From the NCBI RefSeq assembly GCF_014647315.1, contig NZ_BMOY01000012.1:1-64000 (forward strand): a stretch of DNA of 64,000 bases. Reading direction: 5' to 3'. Source of the stretch: Paenalicyclobacillus cellulosilyticus (GTDB taxonomy: Bacteria > Bacillota > Bacilli > Alicyclobacillales > Alicyclobacillaceae). The notes beneath the pieces were generated by a model, which saw only the letters and a list, made by a program, of their open reading frames with translations, searched no databases and had not been told where the DNA came from. How positions within the stretch are numbered: position 1 is the stretch's first letter; each line of letters begins with the position of its first letter. Shown piece after piece: positions 58,637 to 64,000 of this stretch. The position numbers were made by a program, and so were the translations under genes.

Positions 58637-59866
58637 ATGAACCAAGTGAAAAGGCATCGGGGCGACGACTGCTCGCTGACCGAGGCCGAAACGGTTTTGC
58701 GCAAGTATTTCGCATCCTCCGCGCTGGATGTGAGCGGGGTCGACTTTCGTCACATGGCCGACCGTGCGATGCGCCGTGAGGAGCATGTTGTGAGCTGGCC
58801 AACCGTTCGTGTGAGGACGGGTCGTGTACAGACGGGTCGTGTACGGACGGGCCGGCCCTTTGCGCGGGTGGTCCTCCGGCGGTGCGGAGGCGTGGCTGCC
58901 GCTTGCGCGATCGCGTTCGGTCTGGTGCGCACAGCCTTCTATTTTGCGCCCAACTGGGAGCAGGAGGCGTACGCGGCCATCAAGTCCGTGCCGGGAGCGC
59001 AATACGTCGTACGGCCATCCGACGCAAAGATGTTGGCGTTGGCGAAGCGGGGCCAGATTCAGCCGATGGATGTCTCGGCGGAGGATCAGGGCATCTCTGT
59101 GCACGTGGTGGGCGCGTATGCGGACGGACTGCGCACGGTCCTCTTCCTAAGGATCGATGCGGACCGAGCACAGATGGACGGCTCCGGGAGCCTCGTGCCG
59201 GGTCCCGGCGTGGTGCTGACGGATCAATTCGGGCAACGGTACATCGAGAGAGGCATGACGTGGAACTTGGACACCCACGCCGGCAACTTGGAATTCGACG
59301 GGGTGGCGCCTTGGAAGTTGGCCCTCGGCGTGCGGTTTACACTGCACATCCCGGTGCTGGAGCGGGCCCCGGAAGCTGTTTCGAACGCTGGCGCCACGTC
59401 CTCCGACTTCCAAGATGTGGGCGGGTCTTGGAACCTGAACTGGGTGCAAACCTCGATTGGCTCCACCCGGTCGATCTCGCTCGACAGCACCGCGGCCTCC
59501 AACGGCGTTGAAATTCGGCTCACCCGCGTGACCCTGTCGCCGAGTGCCATGCAGTTTACCCTGACGGCGTCCGGCGACTTCCAGGCGAGTCCACCCGCCA
59601 GTCCGTCCGGCACCGGACTCGGGGAAGGAAAATCGAGTGCGGGGACGGGGCCTTCCGAGGAACGCGCCTTCTACTTGGAGCGGGCAACCACCGGTGAACG
59701 GCTCCCGCTTGCCACATGGTGGGGGTCGATGAGCTATGGTCGGGAGGTCACGTGGCAACTGGTGACCTCACCTGTGACTCAGCCTGGGAAGTATGTGCTG
59801 GTGATTACGCGGTTCAACGGGCAGGAAGGGCGTTGGGAACTGCCGTTCACGATTCCCTCCGGCTGA
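58637..59866 (+). CDS. DUF4179-like membrane protein, probable anti-sigma factor
   Basis: 409 residues from ATG 58637 (GGAGGGGG upstream). A cytoplasmic N-terminal part (about 1-75), one membrane helix (CGGVAAACAIAFGLVRTAFY, about residues 80-100), then a large extracytoplasmic domain (YAAIKSVPGAQYVVRPSD onward) of beta type. This is the layout of DUF4179 proteins that hold ECF sigma factors at the membrane until a signal arrives. A Val-Arg-Thr-Gly repeat sits before the helix. Confidence 0.72.
   Translation: MNQVKRHRGDDCSLTEAETVLRKYFASSALDVSGVDFRHMADRAMRREEHVVSWPTVRVRTGRVQTGRVRTGRPFARVVLRRCGGVAAACAIAFGLVRTAFYFAPNWEQEAYAAIKSVPGAQYVVRPSDAKMLALAKRGQIQPMDVSAEDQGISVHVVGAYADGLRTVLFLRIDADRAQMDGSGSLVPGPGVVLTDQFGQRYIERGMTWNLDTHAGNLEFDGVAPWKLALGVRFTLHIPVLERAPEAVSNAGATSSDFQDVGGSWNLNWVQTSIGSTRSISLDSTAASNGVEIRLTRVTLSPSAMQFTLTASGDFQASPPASPSGTGLGEGKSSAGTGPSEERAFYLERATTGERLPLATWWGSMSYGREVTWQLVTSPVTQPGKYVLVITRFNGQEGRWELPFTIPSG
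58809..58853 (+). repeat. Three 15-bp tandem repeats in the anti-sigma gene
   Basis: Units CGTGTGAGGACGGGT, CGTGTACAGACGGGT and CGTGTACGGACGGGC each encode five residues (R-V-R/Q-T-G), giving VRTGRVQTGRVRTG just before the membrane helix. Being in frame, it can change length without breaking the protein. Confidence 0.75.
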
Positions 59867-59903
59867 CGCTTGTCCATGATTTGGATAAGCATGCAAAGGG
59901 ACA

Positions 59904-59945
59904 GGCACGTACTGGTCTCTCGACGTGGCGGTACGTGCCGTTGTC
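59904..59945 (+). terminator. Hairpin after the anti-sigma gene
   Basis: GGCACGTAC (59904-59912) pairs with GTACGTGCC (59931-59939) followed by GTTGTCTC. A weak terminator. Confidence 0.45.
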
Positions 59946-60011
59946 TCAGGACGGTACTCCTCTCGCGTAGGAGCGGAAATCGCGGTACGGGCATGTTGCG
60001 CTGTACGTGAC

Positions 60012-60489
60012 TTACTCCTCGAGCACTTCTACGTTCACTGCAAGGGGAGATCGGTGGTCGCCCTTGTGGGTGGATGAAATGTCAAATTGGACGCGTTGTC
60101 CTGGTATTAAATACCTAAACCCCGTGCCTTTGATTCCTGAGAAATGGACGAAAACTTCTGTCCCGCCGTCCATCACAATCCATCCGTAACCTTCCTCAGG
60201 AAAAAATACTTTTACCACGCCTGCAAACACGATTCCACCGCTCCTTATCAACAACAAGAGGAAGAACAGGATGAGATATCCTACGAGCCAGGCATACACG
60301 TGCGTTCGCGGGTGCCACGCTGCAAGAATCGCCGTTGCCGTCATGAACAGAAGCAGGCACGCGACGGAGATGGTAAAAGGTATCAATACTTCTCGTAGTC
60401 GTCACGGTGTGCTGTTCCAACAATGCCAGCATCTCTTCTTCGTATCTCTCCCGCCAACGGCGCGGGTAGAGCCGGAGCAGCCATCGCAT
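60012..60489 (-). pseudogene. Frameshifted membrane protein fused to a cold-shock domain
   Basis: The minus strand from ATG 60489 reads MRWLLRLYPRRWRERYEEEM and LALLEQHTVT, the start typical of small membrane proteins that follow PadR regulators. One extra base near 60394-60405 shifts the frame; the natural continuation LREVLIPFTISVACLLLFM is open in the next frame. It then runs through two membrane helices (to about LLLLIRSGG) into a cold-shock domain (VVKVFFPEEGYGWIV, VFVHFSGIKGTGFRYL). The frame fits if one A is removed, giving a protein of about 158 residues. A membrane-anchored cold-shock domain at the C-terminus is unusual. The shift may be a mutation, a sequencing error, or programmed. 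Confidence 0.6.
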
Positions 60490-60490
60490 C

Positions 60491-60802
60491 TTAGAATCCC
60501 TCCAACATGGCCAGCCGCGCTTTTCCCACAGTAGTGACGCGCTGCAGCGTCGCCGCTTGCTCGTGGAATGCAGCAATGCCGGCGGGGGTGATGCGGTATG
60601 GACGCCGCCTGTTCTCGGCAGGAAGTGCTTCTATCCAGTCTTTCTCCTCCAACCGGGCGATGGCACCATACAGTGTCCCCGGCTCCAACTGAGTTCCACT
60701 GAACTCTCGAATATCCTCCATCATGGCATATCCATGTTTTGGACCGCTTGTCAAACTGGCGGTGCGGACACAATTTCGACCGAAGCGTGGTCGTGTCAAC
60801 AT
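60491..60802 (-). CDS. PadR-family transcriptional regulator with a degraded N-terminus
   Basis: 103 residues from ATG 60802. The PadR winged helix is plain from SGPKHGYAMMEDIREFSGTQ, LEPGTLYGAIARLEEKDWI and RRRPYRITPAGIAA. The first about 20 residues (MLTRPRFGRNCVRTASL) do not match the expected hydrophobic helix (LT-P-F-ILLAL), so the N-terminus may be mutated. Its stop is 1 bp before the start of the membrane-protein pseudogene; both show decay. Confidence 0.7.
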   Translation of the reverse strand: MLTRPRFGRNCVRTASLTSGPKHGYAMMEDIREFSGTQLEPGTLYGAIARLEEKDWIEALPAENRRRPYRITPAGIAAFHEQAATLQRVTTVGKARLAMLEGF

Positions 60803-60899
60803 GTCGTCAAAGAGTGACGAAAGATTCCTCGTGCATACGATTTGCCGGCTTGTGGGATGTCGTTTCGCCATTCGCCGGACAGTCAAATGAGAAACTTGC

Positions 60900-60929
60900 T
60901 TGACATTGTATCAATCGACTTAATACAAT
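60900..60929 (+). promoter_or_regulatory. Promoter with overlapping operator for the GntR operon
   Basis: TTGACA (60900-60905), 18 bp, TACAAT (60924-60929). ATTGTAT (60905-60911) and ATACAAT (60923-60929) form an inverted repeat with an 11-bp centre that covers both boxes, so bound GntR would block the promoter. Confidence 0.65.
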
Positions 60930-60945
60930 TTCATCAGAGGTGAGG

Positions 60946-61353
60946 ATGGTGACGTTGGATCCGCCATGGCATCCGCCGTCATGGTCGCTCGATCCGAGCA
61001 GGCCGCTCTATGAACAGATTGCCCGTTTGATTCGTATCGAGTTGGCATGCGGCCGCTTGGCGCCCGGAACGCGGCTCCCGCCGGTACGAGAGTTTGCCGC
61101 GAAATTGCGCGTCACGCCGAATACGGTCATGCGGGCGTACCTGGACTTGGAGCGGGACGGATTGATTGAGACATTCCGAGGTCAGGGCACGTTTGTCCCG
61201 CGGGACCCACGTGTGGTGACCGCCAGTCGGCGAGCGCTGGCGCGTGAGGCGGTGGCATATGTGCAGAGGATCGCCGAGTCAATGGGGATGACCGTCGAGG
61301 AGCTGATTCGGCTCGCCAAGGGGGAAGAGGAAGGAGGCTGTACCACGTCATGA
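60946..61353 (+). CDS. GntR-family regulator, YtrA subfamily
   Basis: 135 residues from ATG 60946 (AGAGGTGAGG upstream). Winged HTH: PLYEQIARLIRIELACGRLA, PPVREFAAKLRVTPNTVMRA, YLDLERDGLIETFRGQGTF. The short helical C-terminus (no FCD or UTRA domain) defines the YtrA group, which controls ABC transporters responding to cell-envelope stress. Its stop overlaps the ABC start by 4 bp. Confidence 0.88.
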   Translation: MVTLDPPWHPPSWSLDPSRPLYEQIARLIRIELACGRLAPGTRLPPVREFAAKLRVTPNTVMRAYLDLERDGLIETFRGQGTFVPRDPRVVTASRRALAREAVAYVQRIAESMGMTVEELIRLAKGEEEGGCTTS

Positions 61354-62081
61354 AGATCGCCGAACAGCGTGGTCAATCGGCTGGTCAAGCGGCGGTGGTG
61401 TGCCGTGACATCCAGTTTTGCGCAGGGACGAAAGAGATCCTGAGCGGGGTCAGCTTGACCGTCCATGCCGGGGAAATCGTCGGGATATTGGGCCCGAATG
61501 GCGCAGGCAAGTCGACTCTGTTCCGAATCATCTCGGGCATTGTGCCGCCTCACGCAGGTTGGGTGCGATTGTTTGGCCGTCCGGCCGGTGTCAACACGCT
61601 GTCGAACACCGCGCTGATGCCCGACCGGTCGAAGCTGCCGGGGTGGCTGACGGTGCGCGAGTGGCTGGGATTTGCTTCGCGGCTGTACCCGGATTGGGAT
61701 TCGGATCGCGCGACTGAGTTGGTCGACAGCCTGGAGGTGCCGCTGGAATCTCGTATATCCACACTTTCGCGCGGCCAGGATGCCCGGCTGCAGACGCTGA
61801 CCTGCCTGGCGCGGCGGGCACGCGTGGTTCTGTTGGATGAGCCGTTGGCGGGTGTCGATCTGGTATCCCGGGAGCGAATTGCCGCCGCGGTGGTGCGCGA
61901 ACTGGCATCGGGTGAGCGTGTATTCTTGATTGCCACGCATGATGTGAGAGAGTTGGAGCAACTGTTTGACCGCATCGTCTTACTCGATCAGGGACGAGTG
62001 ATAGCGGAAGAATCAGTGGAAGCATTGAGGGCCAAGGGCGTTTCCGTGGAACAGCGCTACAGGGAGGTGTTCGGGGGATGA
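61350..62081 (+). CDS. ABC transporter ATP-binding protein (YtrB-like)
   Basis: 243 residues. Walker A ILGPNGAGKST, signature LSRGQDARL (a variant of LSGGQ), Walker B VVLLDEPLAGVD and switch ATHDVRE are visible. The first helix region reads KEILSGVSLTVHAGEIVGIL. Coupled to both neighbours by 4-bp overlaps. With the permease it should form an exporter or envelope-stress transporter. Confidence 0.88.
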   Translation: MKIAEQRGQSAGQAAVVCRDIQFCAGTKEILSGVSLTVHAGEIVGILGPNGAGKSTLFRIISGIVPPHAGWVRLFGRPAGVNTLSNTALMPDRSKLPGWLTVREWLGFASRLYPDWDSDRATELVDSLEVPLESRISTLSRGQDARLQTLTCLARRARVVLLDEPLAGVDLVSRERIAAAVVRELASGERVFLIATHDVRELEQLFDRIVLLDQGRVIAEESVEALRAKGVSVEQRYREVFGG

Positions 62082-63775
62082 ATCGCAGCGCGGCGCCGCC
62101 GCGTACAGGGGCATTCGGCACCCTGCTGGCCTTGGAACTCAGTCGCAGCATCTTCAGGCGCCGGCCACAGTCGGGTAAGCGCAGACCAAGGACTTTGGGT
62201 TGGTTGTACGCCTTGTTGATGATGTTGTTGGCCGTCAACTGGCTGGCCCACAGCGTGGGGAGTGCCGAGATGCTGGTACGGGGCGCGTGGGAAGTATGGT
62301 ATGTGGGTCTGGTGGTTACCGGGACGTCCATTGGGCCGGGAATCGTTCACCGTGGAAGTGTGGACCACTGGTTAGCACTCCCATTTCCACGCTGGCAATT
62401 GATGCTCGCGAAGTGGGTGGCTATCGTGTGGTCGGGACTGAAATGGTTGCTGGGCGTCACAGCGCTGGCGGCGGTGGTCTGGGCGTGGGATCTGCATCTT
62501 CATCCGGGCCTCGGTCTGGACGGCCGGGAGACTGCGGCATGGTTCCTGCGTGGGTTCGCGTTGGCTGTTGTGGTCTTGCCAGCAGCGTCCTCATTCACGC
62601 TGCTCTCTTTGGCGTTCCACAGCGGTTGGGGCCGATGGTTTTGGTGGGTGGCACCGTTCCTGCAATGGGGCGTGCTGGGATGGCTCGTGTTCGATGAATT
62701 GGGCGCAACGACAGGCGGACGGGCACCATGGATTTGGCCGCATGATTGGATACTGTTGGTGACCCTTTGGGTGTTGGCGCTAGCATCCTTGCTTGTGGTT
62801 TGGGTGCGGCTGCCCAGCCTTGCCGGTTGGGACGGCGAGCACAGTGGGGCAGATGGTTTGTTCAGGCGTGGACGGCCGAGAGGGCAAGATGCTGCAGAGA
62901 AGATGTCGCCGGACGACGTGCCTGGTACTCTGTCGCGGACGCCTGGTGATCTGCCGCGGGGACTTCGTTGGACGGAACGGGTGACCGGGCGTCCAGTTCC
63001 GGCATGGCTATCGCTTGTGCTCCTTTTGTTCCAGCGAGATCGATGGTTTGGTGGCACGGCTCGTCCGTGGACGTCGGCGGCGGTGGTCCTGTTGCCTGTC
63101 GCCGTGGCTGTTGCCGTATGTTTTCTGCCGAGCCGGCAGGTGGTGAACGACTCAGCCACAGCGATCGTGTTGGGCAGTGTCCTATGGACGTGGGGATTTC
63201 TCGGCCATACGCTGCGCGTGCTTCGCGAGCACGCGGGCTGGCTGCTGTCCTTGCCGTTCCGGCGCGAAACGGTTCTGTGGATGTTCGCGTTGGCCGATGC
63301 GATGCGGGTGGTTTGCTGGTGGCTGTTGTTGGAACTGGGGTTGTTGGCTGGGTTAGCGGTCCATGCCGTAGTGCATGAGCTGCCTGGCTGGGTCTTTCGA
63401 TGGTCGATGCTGGCAAGTCTCCGCAGCGGGTTGCTGGTCATCCTGGCAGTGCCCTTGCTTTGGCTCGTCCCGCTCGGCACCGCGTTTGCACTGCGCGGTT
63501 CGTGGCGCCTCATCCTGTTGTTGGAGTATGCCGGAATCCTCCTGTTGTTCCCGGCCGGCACCTGGGTTCTTCGAGCTGCGGTGCTTCCAGACGTCGATAC
63601 GGGATTGTGGCCGTCCGGGTTTGGGTGGGTTTTGCTTGCGTTGGTCGTAGTGGGTGTACCGCTTGCCGTGTGGAGTGTGCGTGCGGGCGCGAAACAGCTG
63701 CATTCCGTATTCGTGGAAGGGAGCCCATGGGCTGCGGAGATAAGTAATACTGGGTCTTCGCGAAACCGCGGGTGA
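62078..63775 (+). CDS. ABC transporter membrane subunit
   Basis: 565 residues with about a dozen hydrophobic segments, e.g. GWLYALLMMLLAVNWLAHSV, GLKWLLGVTALAAVVWAWDL and LLVILAVPLLWLVPLGTAFA. The central loop (residues about 230-300) is polar. It looks like a two-half ABC-2/YtrC-type permease. Last gene of the operon. No signal peptide; the substrate is unknown. Confidence 0.75.
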   Translation: MNRSAAPPRTGAFGTLLALELSRSIFRRRPQSGKRRPRTLGWLYALLMMLLAVNWLAHSVGSAEMLVRGAWEVWYVGLVVTGTSIGPGIVHRGSVDHWLALPFPRWQLMLAKWVAIVWSGLKWLLGVTALAAVVWAWDLHLHPGLGLDGRETAAWFLRGFALAVVVLPAASSFTLLSLAFHSGWGRWFWWVAPFLQWGVLGWLVFDELGATTGGRAPWIWPHDWILLVTLWVLALASLLVVWVRLPSLAGWDGEHSGADGLFRRGRPRGQDAAEKMSPDDVPGTLSRTPGDLPRGLRWTERVTGRPVPAWLSLVLLLFQRDRWFGGTARPWTSAAVVLLPVAVAVAVCFLPSRQVVNDSATAIVLGSVLWTWGFLGHTLRVLREHAGWLLSLPFRRETVLWMFALADAMRVVCWWLLLELGLLAGLAVHAVVHELPGWVFRWSMLASLRSGLLVILAVPLLWLVPLGTAFALRGSWRLILLLEYAGILLLFPAGTWVLRAAVLPDVDTGLWPSGFGWVLLALVVVGVPLAVWSVRAGAKQLHSVFVEGSPWAAEISNTGSSRNRG

Positions 63776-63986
63776 TAGCCGAAGGCAGCAAGGCTAGCAA
63801 GGACACTCAAGCCATGCTTCGCACAGGGTAATCCATCGGATTCGGCTGCCGAAGGCGGGATGGGCAAGCCTGCCCAAACGCTGGCAGTGGATGTTTTCAC
63901 GCTGAAAGCCGGGCGAGAGGCACCGGGAGGCGACCCGGTGGATCGCGGCCCGGCTTCACGCACAGATGCGCCATGCCAGATGGCGT
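63776..63986 (+). ncRNA. Hairpin-rich region at the window end, candidate structured RNA or mobile-element end
   Basis: Five stem-loops occur in about 210 nt: TAGCC/GGCTA (63776), TTCGG/CCGAA (63841), TGGGCA/TGCCCA (63861), AAGCCGGGC/GCCCGGCTT (63906-63956) enclosing ACCGGG/CCCGGT, and GCGCCAT/ATGGCGT (63968-63986). No gene or T run is seen. It could be a structured RNA, the 5' part of a group II intron, or an IS end cut by the window edge. Confidence 0.35.
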
Positions 63987-64000
63987 CTTCCGGAGTATCC

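Noticed and set aside
62500..63963. A 487-codon minus-strand frame opposite the ABC permease
   Set aside because: Low-complexity Thr/Asn/Pro/Ser composition, no domain; the plus strand encodes a clear membrane protein in an operon.

Overview
The window is 64 kb of high-G+C chromosome, most like a spore-forming Bacillota of the Alicyclobacillaceae type. This is inferred from the Gram-positive gene families, strong Shine-Dalgarno sites, many GTG/TTG starts, small YjcZ-like membrane proteins and secreted glycoside hydrolases; no 16S gene is present to confirm it. Most of it is ordinary backbone: nutrient uptake, amino-acid biosynthesis, tRNA genes and small regulatory cassettes.

Regions. (1) 1-1.4 kb: a secreted small protein, an IS607-type transposase remnant and a tiny membrane protein. 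(2) 1.5-11.8 kb: a peptide-type ABC importer (SBP, two permeases, two ATPases), an RpiR/SIS regulator, a metallophosphoesterase on the other strand, a fused NanE epimerase-ROK kinase and a TIM-barrel isomerase. Together these look like an amino-sugar or sugar-conjugate uptake locus. (3) 12-16.2 kb: an rRNA m5C methyltransferase, a pseudouridine synthase and a secreted GH-A hydrolase. (4) 16.5-17.5 kb: nine tRNA genes ending in tRNA-Ile, beside a decayed integrase tail. (5) 17.9-23 kb: a large secreted protein, glutamine amidotransferase plus anthranilate-synthase-type genes, and PspA. (6) 23.1-32.6 kb: an integrated element in tRNA-Arg(CCG). (7) 32.6-36 kb: an ABC ATPase, a GH8 glucanase, a cupredoxin and two paralogous small membrane proteins. 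(8) 36.2-50 kb: argC-argB-argD, a short N-acetylglutamate synthase divergent from a 1,519-residue glutamate synthase, argF-argG-argH, aspartokinase and a cold-shock protein. (9) 50.5-56 kb: a copper-protein-like lipoprotein, serA-serC-HAD hydrolase and three tRNAs. (10) 56-64 kb: a nitronate monooxygenase-like gene, an ECF sigma factor with its probable DUF4179 partner, a PadR gene with a frameshifted membrane/cold-shock fusion, a GntR-ABC-permease operon and a hairpin-rich stretch at the window end.

The most unusual part is the 9.4-kb element. A 53-bp direct repeat of the tRNA-Arg(CCG) 3' half brackets it exactly (23141-23193 and 32509-32561). It carries an integrase beside the right repeat, a HicAB toxin-antitoxin pair, a prim-pol, a DUF3987 ATPase, a PD-(D/E)XK-like nuclease, a small-terminase-like HTH protein, an ArpU-like regulator, and two previously unexplained repeat arrays: a dyad-symmetric cluster of 8-bp iterons and a five-copy 11-bp array. 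There are no capsid or tail genes, so it resembles a phage satellite or a mobilizable replicon more than a complete prophage.

The arginine and glutamate genes form one functional unit. Candidate ARG boxes lie before argC, between the acetyltransferase and glutamate synthase, and at the argF promoter, so glutamate supply and arginine synthesis are probably controlled together.
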